Of a stretch of DNA of 64,000 bases, positions 13,254 through 24,229 are shown piece after piece. Origin of the DNA: Neospora caninum Liverpool (Eukaryota > Apicomplexa > Conoidasida > Eucoccidiorida > Sarcocystidae); NCBI RefSeq assembly GCF_000208865.1, contig NC_018388.1:1612001-1676000 (forward strand). The letters are read 5' to 3'. The number at the start of each line of letters is the position of its first letter. The stretch's first letter is position 1. The translations under genes and the position numbers were made by a program. The notes below the pieces were generated by a model, which ran no database searches, was not told the origin of the DNA, and saw only the letters and a list, made by a program, of their open reading frames with translations.

Positions 13254-13752
13254 GTCTTCCTCTTCTTCCTCTTCTTCCTCTCCTGTGCCGTCTGAGGATT
13301 TTGGACTGTCGGCGCCCCCAGCCAGCAGGGCGACGGAAGGATCCCTCCCTTCGTTCTTTGAAGCGCGTGCTCGAGAACTTGCTCCAGATCTCCGTCAAAG
13401 AAGAATGACTCCAGACACAGTTGTGTCTTCCCTTTCCTCCTCTTCTTCCTCCGCTTCGTCTTCATCGTCTTCCTCCTCTTCGTCTGCTTCCTCTTCCTCC
13501 TCTTCGTCTTCTTCGTCTGCTTGTGTTGCGGAGTCAGGAAGCGACGAAGTCGAGTGCAGGCAGCAGAACGGGGCAAATGCGTCTCCGCGGGCTGCGGGCG
13601 AGCCAGGCGCGGCTCTGGAGCCCAATGGGACGGTGACCGACGAAAGACTGATACGAGCGCAGCTGTTGGAGGCGGCAGCGGCGAGGCGAGGCAGGACGCC
13701 AGGCGGCCTCCGTTCCGACAAGCAGGCAGGGGCGACTTCTGAGGACATCTGA
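1411..13752 (+). CDS. SEL1L/HRD3-like Sel1-repeat membrane protein (ERAD adaptor)
   Basis: Eighteen phase-consistent GT-AG exons: 1411-2897, 3557-4400, 5295-5595, 6242-6442, 6659-6808, 7265-7298, 7611-7770, 8106-8183, 8459-8519, 8744-8830, 9233-9313, 9722-9799, 10187-10251, 10572-10622, 11197-11228, 11862-11961, 12287-12382, 12943-13752; about 1,571 residues. Sel1/TPR-like repeats run from about residue 497 to 1270, for example [16 protein letters not shown] and [18 protein letters not shown] single C-terminal membrane helix (about 1280-1298) is encoded by exon 17. Family knowledge: SEL1L/Hrd3 places luminal Sel1 repeats before one membrane span and recruits substrates to the HRD1 ubiquitin ligase in the ER membrane. 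Odd points are a hydrophobic segment at 317-334, which may act as a recessed signal anchor or mean the true start is further 3', an acidic stretch at about 393-440, and a poly-Ser tail after the membrane helix. Other Sel1-repeat proteins remain possible, but this topology favours SEL1L. Confidence 0.88.
3014..3048. repeat. (TA)n microsatellite in intron 1 of the SEL1L-like gene
   Basis: Pure alternating TA of about 35 bases inside the first intron (2898-3556). Confidence 0.95.
3369..3540. repeat. 16-bp minisatellite (CTCCAYTGTCCCTTRT type)
   Basis: About ten imperfect copies of a 16-base pyrimidine-rich unit containing ACTGTCCC or ATTGTCCC. They occupy the end of intron 1 of the SEL1L-like gene and stop about 16 bases before its acceptor at 3556. 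A smaller block with the same ACTGTCCC core lies just before another acceptor at 8408-8445. Confidence 0.93.
4501..4634. repeat. (TA)n and (CATA)n compound microsatellite, intron 2
   Basis: A TA run at 4501-4516 is followed by a TA run from 4570 that passes into nine or more CATA units ending near 4634. It lies in intron 2 of the SEL1L-like gene. Confidence 0.93.
6957..7117. repeat. Two (TA)n microsatellites in intron 5 of the SEL1L-like gene
   Basis: TA runs at 6957-6987 and about 7073-7117, separated by ordinary sequence, inside the intron between exons 5 and 6. Confidence 0.9.
9455..9508. repeat. (GTAT)n then (AT)n microsatellite, intron 11
   Basis: About six GTAT units run into about 28 bases of alternating AT, in the intron between SEL1L-like exons 11 and 12. 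Confidence 0.93.
10942..11101. repeat. (TA)n, (GTAT)n, (TA)n microsatellite cluster, intron 14
   Basis: A TA run at 10942-10970, GTAT/GTATAT units to about 11017 and a further TA run at 11077-11101 lie in the intron just upstream of the 32-nt micro-exon 11197-11228. Confidence 0.92.
11652..11686. repeat. (TA)n microsatellite, intron 15
   Basis: Imperfect TA run in the intron before SEL1L-like exon 16. Confidence 0.9.
13034..13520. repeat. TCTTCC-type trinucleotide repeat coding poly-Ser
   Basis: Two dense blocks of TCT/TCC/TCG codons (about 13034-13285 and 13433-13520) lie inside the last exon of the SEL1L-like gene and encode long serine runs in the tail after the membrane helix. The opposite strand reads as Arg/Gly- or Lys/Arg-rich open frames that are artefacts of this composition. 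Confidence 0.95.
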
Positions 13753-16315
13753 AAAGTTCACTGAACGAGAACATGAAACGAAAAAGCCTGGAACGAGCGA
13801 CACGCACCCGTCGATGCAGCGATCTCGTGACATCGAACATCCAACTTCATACCCGTCCCTGTGCGCGCTCGCGCGCGTTCGTCATCGCGCCTTTTTCCAC
13901 GAACTGCTTACGCCATGTACCTTTGCATTTAAAAAAGCTACACAGTTCACCGGCAAGTGTGGACGATGTCTGTGTGCGCACGTGGGTGTAGTTTTTCCTG
14001 CCGAGAGTACGTGGGCATCTGGAGCTCCTGTAGACGCGTCTGAGGGTTTTCGAAACGCTGCTACGGGAGTCGCGGAAGGTTTTGTGCAGTCGTGTCTCGA
14101 GACGGCATGCAAAGCGCACCCCAACCGAGATATATTCGCGCCCGCTCTCGACGTGAAACGCGTAGCAAAGAGGACACAGAAGTTCAGTAGCATTCGCATT
14201 TCCAAGTCCCCGAAGAGTCTAACGAGCCGCTATACTCTCTGCAGCGCTTCTGAGGCGTTTCGAAACGCAAGGCGCGACCTCTCAAGTGGGAAAAGTTACA
14301 GTTGTTCGTAGGGCAAGTTTCCAAAGGTGAACGTTTCGTCGACAGATTCGCTGAAGCACTGCTCGATGGCGCAACGGCGTCGATCTCGTGTGTCTCCAAG
14401 CTCATCCCGTTTGAATCTGAACCGCCGTGGAGGCGGGACTCGGGGACTGGTGTCACATACTCAGCGTGATTCAGAGAATCGGGGCGAACTGCGCTGTTTC
14501 TTCCTCGAGGAAAGGTAACGTATGTCCCGAGCGCCTGCCGTGAAATGTCCACAAGAGACTTCATCTACGGGCTGCCGGCAAAGGTACACCGAAACTGTTT
14601 TCGCTAAGAAAGACGGGGCAAGGAAGAGGACTCGGATGCAGACGGCGAAGACGCAGCTGCCAGATAAAACGCCCGGAACAGACATCTTGCGGCTGATACT
14701 TCCTGCAATCAGATCGAGATGCTGGCGCGGCGCAACGGAATGCTCCGCGTTTTTGTAGCGAGACAGTGTGTACATTTTTGCCAGTGTACATTTCAGTTGC
14801 TCAGAGTCCAGAGTTCCCTTTCATGTTTCTCTTCCTACAGAGAACACACGGAGAAAAAACGGACGCCGGAGAACTGATACTGTAGGGCTGGGCCTTCTTT
14901 CTCCGTGCGAGCAAACTCTCTAGATCGCGTTTGAACAGTCGTGACCGTCAAAGTACAATCGTCGAAGATGTATGTATCTGTTGCAGGAGTTCGGTATCCG
15001 GCAAAAAGAGGTTCAAGATCTAGACCAGGAGTCCAACTCGTGGTCTGCTCTCCTCAGGAAAGCTCGGCTCTTCACACCCTGAGGCGAAGGCCTTTCGTTT
15101 GAGGTTGAATGTCCAAGCGCGTTTCTGTTTTTCAAAAAAGGCGAACGCTTCTCATTTGCCGCCTGTCACCGGAGTCGTTGCTTCTCATTGTTAATGCGAG
15201 TGATGTAGCAGTAGCCTTATAGCCTTATTATCCACATATTGCGCCTCCGCAGCCCGGGAAACCGAGAAAAAGGACGAAGACTGCCTCTCTCTGTTCAGCT
15301 TTTTTGCCGGGGAACCAGCCAAGCGGTAGATCACGGGAGCGGTGACCCGCGCGATCGAGCACGGTCCCTTTCGTGTGCATGCAAATCGCCGATCCCTCGA
15401 TGCGAGTGTTTCCAGAAACGCGGAAAGAAGCGCAGGGATGCGCTTCAAGGTTCCGTCTGAAAAAGACGCTAAAGGTTTCTTAAAACGCTCCGTTTCTCAG
15501 CGAAACGGACCATCCAAGGTGCGGCCACGCTGCCGTTCGGAGACTCGACGCTTTCTTTCAGGTTTCGTGGATTTCTTCCGCAGCATGCAATGTGCAGGCC
15601 GTCAACTGCCGTCGGCCCATGACGTTTCTGGTCTTTCTTCTTCGATTCGCCTCCTGCTGAACCGGCCTATGTGGCAAAGAATCCTGCTCCACAAGTTGCA
15701 GTTCTTTCTCAGCCACCCGACGCGCGCGGCCGGGTTTTCGGCGCCTGTTCGCGGAGAAGAATTCGTCAGACGCGCCCAACTCGATCTCTTCCTTTCCCTC
15801 CCTTCGTGGCCATGAAAACGCAGCCTCTCCTGTTCACCTCCCCTCTCTGCTCATCTTCTCTGTGTGTCAGTCGATAACTTCGGATCTCTGAATCTCTGCC
15901 AGGCGCTCACTGTCTCCCCGTCGTCCTTCGTTTGTTTGCCTTGCATGTCTCGTTCTCTCTCCGTCTCACCCTTTCCTATCTCTTCTTGTCAAAGTTTGGT
16001 TTCCTGTATCGCATTCCTTTTCGGCGTTGCCTCTGGAAGCTCTTTTTCTCCGTCCTCGTTTCCGACACTCCGGAATCAAGGACTGGTCTCTCTTGCAGTG
16101 TTACGCATCTCTCTGCCTTTCCCCTCCTGAGAAAGTCTCCTCCGTTCTTCTCTTTTCTCTTCACTTAAGTGTCTCCCTCTCTTCCTCACGCTTCCTGGTT
16201 TCCACTTCACCGTCCGTTTCCTTCCTTCACCTCTCTTCCCTTTCCCCAAACACCTTTCTCCGCTCCTCTTCTGCGTCTGGGCTCCGTTTTTTCTCGTCCC
16301 TCGCCGCTCCACAAA
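13753..16315. other. Spacer between the SEL1L-like and THOC3-like genes
   Basis: No gene can be supported. Open frames of up to about 160 codons (for example 15342-15815) show no recognisable family and no usable splice partners. A 14-base perfect palindrome, GCGTTTCGAAACGC, lies at 14255-14268, with a related TTTTCGAAACGC word about 210 bases upstream. From about 15830 to 16310 the sequence is a pyrimidine-rich leader of the downstream gene. Confidence 0.5.
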
Positions 16316-19300
16316 ATGGTGCATCCGTACGCCCGTCGCCTCGACCTGCATCGAGAGCCGTTTTACCCCTCCTTGACTGCAGATCAGCTCCGACAGCGTT
16401 CTCTCTTTGCTGACCACTTTTCAACTTCGCCCAAGCCTGGAAAACCCCCACGAGAGACCGCGCCGTCGGCGCTCCCTGCTTCCCTCTCTGCGAGGTCCGA
16501 CGACGCCCGCGGAACGTCCTCTGCCGCGGGGTCGCTGCATGCAGTCAAGCTCCATCACCCCTCGCGAGAGGCTGTCAAACTCCGTGGACGCGTTCGACAG
16601 AACGGCCTCAAATTCAACAGCTCGGGCGCCCGGTTGGTAGTCGCCTCCAGAGACTCGGTCCTCCTTCTCCACGCCTACAACATTGTCACTGAAAACCAAA
16701 TCAACTCACCCGGCGTCTCGCTCGTCTTGCCCCACAACGCACACCCTGACGTCGTCGCCGTCGCCGGACAAGTCAGACAGACTACCCCAAGAAAAGAACA
16801 GAGACACGAAAGGAAAAAAGAAAAGACGGAATGAAAGACGGAAAGAAGGAAAGAAAGAAAAGAAGGAAAGAAAGAAAAGAAGGAAAGAGAGAAAGGAAAG
16901 AAAAGAAGGAAAGAGAGAAACGAAGCAAAGACGGAAGGAAAGAAGGAAGAAGGAAAGGAAGGAGAGACTGCAGCCTGGTTTCCGTCCCCTGCATTCCTGG
17001 CTTCATCACCCGTTGTCAGGGGATGATCGGTCGCAGCAGGGTATGGCGCCGTGTTGAAAGGAATGCGAAAAAAAACGCGGGTCTAGGCTTTTGCGAAAGG
17101 ATTGAAAAACCGAGTTGGTCCTTATTGAAACACGCAGTTGTTTCGGATTTTCAGTTATTAGGGAAATGCACGACTCCTCGATGTGTGACCGATATATATA
17201 TATATATATATATACGTTTCGATAGGCTACTGAACATATGCACAGAAAGCAAATATACACATTCATGCCTCCATATCAATGGATACTAAATATATATATA
17301 TATATAGGAATAATATATCTGTACTTATGTTTGTGTATATACACACGGGTCAGTCCCCTGAAGAGCCGCATTCCCCGTTTAGTGGCAGCATCTGGTTCCG
17401 GAAGCCTGCATGCGTCTCTCTCTCTGCACGTTTCGTTCTTTGCGGCGGCAAATATGCTTTTCCCCTCTCTCCACCTCGCTCGTGCCGCGTGTTCCGCTTA
17501 CCCAGCCTCGACTGAAACGCCAAAGAGGGGAGTAGATCGGGAAACTTTCGACCGTCCTCTCTTCTTCCGCACTTCCTCTCTCTCGCCTCCTCTGCTTGCG
17601 GCCGCCGTTCCTTTTCCCCAGGACTTTTTACTCTTGTCTTCCTCCTCCCCGTTGTTCTCTCCGGTGTTCCTTCTGTTTCTTTCTCTCTGTTTGCGCTTTT
17701 TCTGGCTTGTTCCCTATTCCACCTGCCTCCACTGGACCCGGCGACCAGGCGTCCCCGTGTTTTCTCCTCTTTTTCTGTTTTCCTGCACTCTTCAGGAAGC
17801 CCCGCGGCAGTCGCCGTATATTCGGATCTTCGACGTTCGCGTGCCGTTCAGCAGCAAAGCGAGCAGCGCGTCTTCGCGAGACACGCCGGTGCTGGAGTTT
17901 TGGGGTCCTGCCGAGGAGGCTTGGTGGACGGGCTGTTGGAGCATCAAGAACGACAAAATCGTCTGCGTGGATCGCCGAGATGTCCTGCACGTCGTCGACC
18001 TCCCGGCAGCTGTACAGACACCCCAGCGAACCGCCATCAGCATCCCCGCGTCCCAGCAAGTCATTGGAGCGCGTCCGGCGTCTCTGACGGCTTCCGCGAG
18101 CTCGGCTCCCGCGAAGGCGACGGACGGCGCGAAGAACGGCGCTCTTTCGACTCCGAGCAAAGGCAGTGGCAGTGGGAAGCTGCAGGCGAAGAGTGGGGTA
18201 GCGCTCTCCGCGCCTGGCTCTTCTGAGAAAGGCTCTCCCTCGCCACGAGGCCCCAAAGCGTCCGCTTCGAGGCGGCAGGAGACGCTCGCTGCGTCGCGGT
18301 GGATCACCACGCGACAGTTGCCAGGTGTGACGAATTCCGCGGCGTTCAGCGCGTCGGGGGAACTTCTTCTCCTGGGCCAGGACGACGGATCGCTGAAGGT
18401 CTTCCCTGCGAATCCACTTCTTCCCCTCGCAGACGCGCCGTTCTCGCTCGACGCTTTGCACCCTGGAGGCGTCACGTGCGTCGCGGCAGACCCCACAAAC
18501 GCCTTCGTGGCCTCTGGCGGCAACGAGCAGCTGGTCAACCTCCTGGACGCGGAGACACTCGCAGTTGTCGGCTCTTTCGGACGAACGGGCGGCGCTGTTC
18601 AGGCTCTCGACTTCTCCTTCGACGGTCGCCTCCTCGGCTGGGGCTGCAGAGAACACGGCGCAGGCGCCTTGGGCGGAAACGGAGCCGATCGGTGAGCGCG
18701 CAAGGCAGAGCACTCGAGGGGCGAAGAGAGAAATAGAGAGAGGGACACACAGGGAGAGAACGCGCGGAGCGCGAAACGAGGATTGATACGAAAGGTGCTC
18801 GAGTGATTCAGGAGACGGTGTTTTGCAGCTCGTACAGTGAGTAAAGGCCGGTCGAAGACAACGTGACGCGAGCCTTTCGCACATCGAGTCCCACGGGGCG
18901 ACGCCACACCGCCGCGGGTCGTGCCGGGGGTCTGTCCCGCGTTACCTTTTTTTTTTGTCTCTTCGTTCTCACAATCGTTTCTTCGTCTCCCGTCTTCGGT
19001 CGCCGTGGTGGTTTTGCTTTTCTCACTGTTTGCGCGTCGTTGTCTTTTTTCGCTGCATCCCAATGCTTCGCGTCATGGCTGTGCGTTGCGTTGCCTTCTC
19101 TCTCTCCTCGGTCTCCCTGCATTGGCCCCTCGCTTCTCGGTCGGCCTTTCCCTGTGTGTGTCAGGGACGGGAGCTCGCGAGAGAGCGCCGAGGCGTCTCT
19201 TGCGTCGCCGAACGAGGAGAGCGAATCGTTCCTCACCCTCGCAGGGACCGATCCGTGCGAAATCTACTTCCAGTGCCCCACAGCCTCGCCCGTGGCTGCT

Positions 19301-19477
19301 CTCGCGTTTCACCCCTCGCGCTACATCTGCGCCTTCGCCACGGAGACAGATCCCACGCAGAGCCCGCAGACGGCGCAGACTGGCACGCGCGCCGGTTCAA
19401 ATTACTGGGCAAAGCAAGCCGGCGGAGCCGCGGCAAGCGCCTCTGTGCACCCTCTGGGAATTCTCACGTTTGAGTAG
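16316..19477 (+). CDS. THO complex subunit 3 (THOC3/TEX1-like) WD40 protein
   Basis: Three exons join in phase: 16316-16771, 17796-18691 and 19165-19477, giving about 554 residues. The start has an ACAAAATGG context. WD-type blades include NGLKFNSSGARLVVASRDS, HPDVVAVAG then YIRIFDVR, AAFSASGELLLLGQDDGSL, VTCVAADPTNAFVASGG, and a last blade VAALAFHPSRYICAFATE ending in GILTFE. This order and the closing blade match THOC3/TEX1, a seven-bladed propeller subunit of the nuclear THO/TREX complex that couples transcription to mRNA packaging and export. The protein is longer than the usual 350 or so residues because of a Ser/Ala/Lys-rich insert at about residues 240-300 and a Ser/Ala-rich segment in the N-terminal 80. 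A generic WD40 protein is the main alternative. Confidence 0.88.
16797..16968. repeat. GAAAGAAGGAAA purine-rich repeat, intron 1 of the THOC3-like gene
   Basis: An almost pure purine tract built from GAAA and GGAA units begins about 25 bases after the donor at 16772. It produces long Lys/Glu/Arg open frames that are not coding. Confidence 0.9.
17192..17214. repeat. (TA)n microsatellite, THOC3-like intron 1
   Basis: A short TA run; a second short one lies at about 17289-17306. Confidence 0.88.
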
Positions 19478-22139
19478 AGCGCGAGAGAGCAACGAAGCGC
19501 ACTTCCGTTGTCTCCTCCCCGCACACGCTTCGGGAGACACACAGAGCTCGGCCGGCTCGCAAAAGGGAGAACGTCTTGGTGTCGAGATCGCACGCGTTTT
19601 TAGTCGGCCGAGATACACCCCCGCCGTGCGAACCAGGGGAGAGCCACAGATTCGTGCCGGAGGACTGTTAATCAGGTCACAGAGAGACCGTGCCCAGTTC
19701 CTGTGGAGGCGCCGCACGAGGCCAGAGGTGAGGAACGCAAAAGCGGAGAGGGGTTCAGGATTTTCCGCTCAGAGCGCGGCAGCGATTAAATGGGTGTGGT
19801 GAAATGCTCGCAGACTCAAGGGTGGGGAGACTTCTTTTCTGTTGAGGGTGGACCTCTGATGTCTTCCACGCGCTGGTCAAACCACCTGCAAGTATACATG
19901 CATATATATATATATATATATATATCTGTATGTGGACGTGCATGTGATTTTTTTGTCGTTTTTCCTTCCCCATCGAAATCTCCACTTCGATCATGGCTGT
20001 TTTCTCTTGAAAACTTTAAACGGGCAGGAAAACGAACGGACACCACGTGATGTCAGCCGAGCCTCGCTTGTGTCGCCCGCGGTTCAGCTGCATCTTTTAG
20101 TCGGCTAAAGCCGCTTCCATCCTTGTGTCTCGCTCGTGGCCAGAGTTCTTGCTTTTGCTGTTTTCTTCGCGAAACCTCTAGACCTTTCCGACCTGTTCTT
20201 TTCGCCTGTCTCGTGTCTCAAACTCCGTTTCTCTGCCGTGCATCCATGCGGGTTGGAAAGACCCCCAAAACGGCACCCGGGAAAGACGTGACCGTAACTG
20301 GCGATCCGGGTTTGGGTTTTCTCGAAGACCCGAAGGCCAAAGCTGAGGAACCGCACAGCTTTGTGTTGTGCGAAAGAAACGCGTGGTGTCTTCACGCCCC
20401 TCCACACAGATGCCTGTTTTCGAAAGGCAGGCAAAGGGGAGAGCCCAGAAAGGATAGGGCGTGGCCGTATCGGCTGCAGAGAGAATCACGCGCGGGGCCG
20501 TGCGTCCCCTGGTCAACAGAACGGAAAAATCTGCAATCGCCACGCGCAGCCCAGCACTTAGAAGCCGGAGCTGGACTCTGCGCGAACCGGGCGTCTCAGC
20601 GCACTGTTTGTAGAAAAACCAGACAAGCTTCGTAGACTGCAGCACTGCCGCGGAGCGCGGCTTCCACAGCCCTGCGCCAGGAGGGTGTCTTGACATCATA
20701 CACTTTCACAAGGCTATATATATTTATATATATTTATATACTTAGAATTACATGTAATTGTGCGTCGAGATAAAGATGCGTGTAGACAGCCATCTATGTT
20801 TGATATAGATTTGGATCTACCTTTTTAAACAGGTAGAAAGAACGTGTTTTGGGCCGGGTGTTAAGGCCGTGCAAGCAGAGCGCAGGCCGATGAGGCATCT
20901 TCCCCCCGGCGGTGATTGGCCGGGACTGTCCAGGCCATCTCGTTTTGAGCTCTCGTCCGTCAATCTACGTTTTTCCCCTTCAAGCGAGGCGACGTTTCAC
21001 GGTGCAAATCCCTTCTCCACGCATGCAAAATGAGTAAACGCTTCACCCGAAAACGCGGGCCCTCGAGCGTCAGCCACATGGTGCCACGCGTCGCGCTGCT
21101 CGACTCAAAGAACCGGTCTCCCCGCCCTTCTCTTTGACCAACTGTACGACGTACACGCTCTGGAACGGCGTGCGTTTTATAGACCTCCGAAAGCGCTTAA
21201 AGCATCAAGCGGCAGAAACGGAAACGAAGCTCGGCCTCGTGTGTCTCCGTGCGTCTCTCGTTTGCAGCGAGTTCGAGTCGTCTGCTTTTGCATCTTGCCT
21301 GCCTACAGCGTTCGACGTCACCACACCAGCGAATCTCGCAAACCCTCTCGGGGCCTTTCGTCCCTTCTCTCGCTTTGATTTCCTGCCGCCGCCGATGCTC
21401 CTTCCCACTTGCGCGCACTCGCACACTCCTCCTCCACTCGCTTCCTTCTTTCCTTCTTTCTCTCCGTTCACACGTCGGCCGACGTGGCCCCGCGCATCCC
21501 GTTCAAAGCCAGGTTTCTTTCTTTCCCTGACTTATCGCCACGCACAGCGGACCATCACAAAGTCGCCGGAGGAAAATTCGGGGAGATGCAGTTCAGCTTC
21601 GGCCTGACACGCAGGGCGCAGCGAAGAGAAACGCGCGTTGAAGACAAACACCAACTCGCAGAAACACGCCTTCCAAAAAAGAACAGCCAGGGACTTCTTC
21701 CACTCCATCTAAACTGCTGAGACGGAAATGAAAAAACGTGGAGTTGCTTCAGTGGTTACATGTGTGGTTACGTGCGTCTCAAGGCGTATTTGTGCCGTCG
21801 CGGACACGCAAAAGCTGTGCATGCATGATTCCCCCGCTGGGACTGCGAATGCCGTGTATAAAAAGGTTGGTGTGGCTTGTCCATGCTGCCGCCAGCACGC
21901 ACTTTTCCCTAACCAATGCCCGAGAAGGAGCGAACCCAGTCGATACAGAGATATGCGTTAACGTGTGCGTAAAGAGGATCAAGAGACAGCGGCGTGCAAG
22001 CAGAAGCCTTTTCCCGTTTCAGAGGCCAAGACTCGCCTCAACACGGCACTGCGGCCCGACAGACAGGAACTCTCTCCATTTTTTTGCTTCGTGCTCAGAT
22101 CGCAATCCCAAAGGATCCAAAATACGTCTTTCCACGTAG
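19478..22139. other. Convergent spacer between the THOC3-like and ankyrin-methyltransferase genes
   Basis: This should hold the 3' UTRs of two convergent genes. It contains a TA run at 19902-19925 and an AT-rich patch at 20714-20760. Overlapping open frames of about 170 codons on both strands at 20123-20700 have no recognisable domain and mirror each other, so I do not call a gene. The real 3' end of the methyltransferase gene may extend somewhat into this region. Confidence 0.45.
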
Positions 22140-22719
22140 CTACACAAACCGCCCCTGTGTGAAAACTCTACGAATAGCTTGCCGCTTCTGCGCCGATGCA
22201 TGCGCATGCATCGACTCTCTCGCGGCTGGCCACAGGTCAGCGTGCGGAGAACGCCCACCTTTGTTTTGTCGACGAAAGGATTGGAAAAATATTCCTCCGG
22301 AGGCGACCGCTCCTCGCACTTGAGGCCTCGACGTCGGAGTCTGCACGGAAGCGAGACACAAGCCACGGGGCGCGATAAAAAAGCGATGCTATGGCAGAGT
22401 GTTGCCGGAGCTGTCGTCTTTGAAAGACGCCTCAGAGCTCTGTGCTCCTCGCCGGCGCCGCAGCGCGATCTGCCGACGACGAAACCTGGCGACGTTCAGG
22501 GGAAGACGCATCCTTCTCCTATCGTGGCAAGCGCCGCCGTCGCGCATCCCTAGAGTCGTCCGCTTCCGTCAAAAACGGTCGCCTACATGTGTTTCGACAT
22601 GTTCATATATGCAGAAGGAAGCGGATGCACATAGATCTGTACATTCGGGCAGCTACACATCCACGCCTGCACGCGGGTATACACGCACACACATAAATCC
22701 TTACACAGATATACAGATT

Positions 22720-22757
<38 letters not shown>

Positions 22758-24196
22758 TGTATATATCTTTATGTAGTAATAGACATATCATTGGATAGAG
22801 AACCTTGTGATGTACGTCGGTTTACGGATAGAGGTGCGTTTTCCTTCGGACTCACGCATCGACAAATTCACCCGCGCCCTGGCGGTGAAGTCGATGGACA
22901 TAGTAGAACGTCCCAGCAGGTTTCCTCAGAAGAGAGGCAACGACATCGACGAGGGGCGAGAGCATCTTGCGATCGTAGATCAAATCGCTTCCCAAGAGGA
23001 AATCAAATTGCTGGAGAGTCTGAGAAAGAAACGACACAACCCATCGACTCCATCGGCGTCTGAATGACACTGCTACTTCTGGTCACCGATTCGCTTCGAC
23101 CGTATTCCTCTCACGTGGTCTTGCGCTCTCTGTCTCCTTCGCTTCCTCTCTAGTCTTCGGCTTCTCTCCTCTCTGTATTTCGCTCGCTTCCTCTCTTTCT
23201 CTCCTTTGCATTCTCTCTCTTCCTCTCTTCCTCTCCTTTTCATTCTCTCTCTTTCTCTCTTTCGCCCCTCTTTCAGTCAGGTGGATGTTGGATTTCCTGA
23301 GTATCTCTAGCCGCTGCCTCGCGCCTGACCTCCGTTTTTTTCTCGCTTTCCTGCTCTGCGTCTTCGCGTTTCGGCGACTCCTCGCCCGCCGCATGCGGCC
23401 ACGTCTCGCGCGCGGTCCAGTCGAGAGCGCAGATCCCTGCGCGCCGAACGCGCCCCGCCTTCGTCCACGTGTCTCCGCTCTCTCGCTCGAAGCCGTTTGC
23501 CAAAAAGCCGTGCTCGAGGTTCCGCAACGTGTGCGGGAAAATATCGCTTTGATAAAAGCGCGCGAGCGGCTCCCGCGCATGCAGCGCCGCCGCAAGGCCC
23601 ATCAAGCCGCAGCCCGCTCCGAGCTCCAGCACCGATGCACCTGAGAAACGCCCCTGAAAAATCCCGCCATTCCGCCGAAATGCGGATGGACACACAAACA
23701 CACTTCACCACGCATGCAATGGCGGATACATATATATATATATATATATATATAGACATATATATATATATATATATATAGACATATATATACATACAGA
23801 TAGATATAGATATAGACAGATATAGAGAGAACGAGCGAGAGCGGTCAGGAGACCAGACGGCACTGGCGTTTGCAAACGCGGCGACTTAACAGCAACCGGC
23901 CGGCTTATATACGATTTCACGTTGGGGCGCTGGGGCCTCGCTCTGGCCGTCTTTCCAACCAAACGTCGCTTCGTCTCTCACATGCCAAGGTTCCAGCGTG
24001 CAGCGATCTTCGGTCCTGTGCCCGCAAATGAAAAACGATCGCACATCATCTCCACACGTGTGGAGAACGAACTCTACCTATATACGCTACATTACACACA
24101 GAGACACTCTCTGGATACGCCAGTATGCACATATGCACCCACATAAACATGCGCGGGCATTCCACATACCGAACCGCATGCCAATTCTAGCGAATA

Positions 24197-24229
<33 letters not shown>

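Noticed and set aside
12400..13840. Long minus-strand frames rich in Arg/Gly or Lys/Arg
   Set aside because: They are the antisense of the poly-Ser codon repeat in the last SEL1L-like exon.
15342..15815. 157-codon plus-strand frame with a moderately hydrophobic segment
   Set aside because: No recognisable family, no good start context, no splice connection; unsupported.
16797..17057. Lys/Glu/Arg-rich frames
   Set aside because: They come from the purine repeat inside THOC3-like intron 1.
20105..20699. Mirror-image frames of 109-173 codons on both strands
   Set aside because: Both strands stay open over the same bases with no homology, as expected from composition; the region is the convergent 3' spacer.
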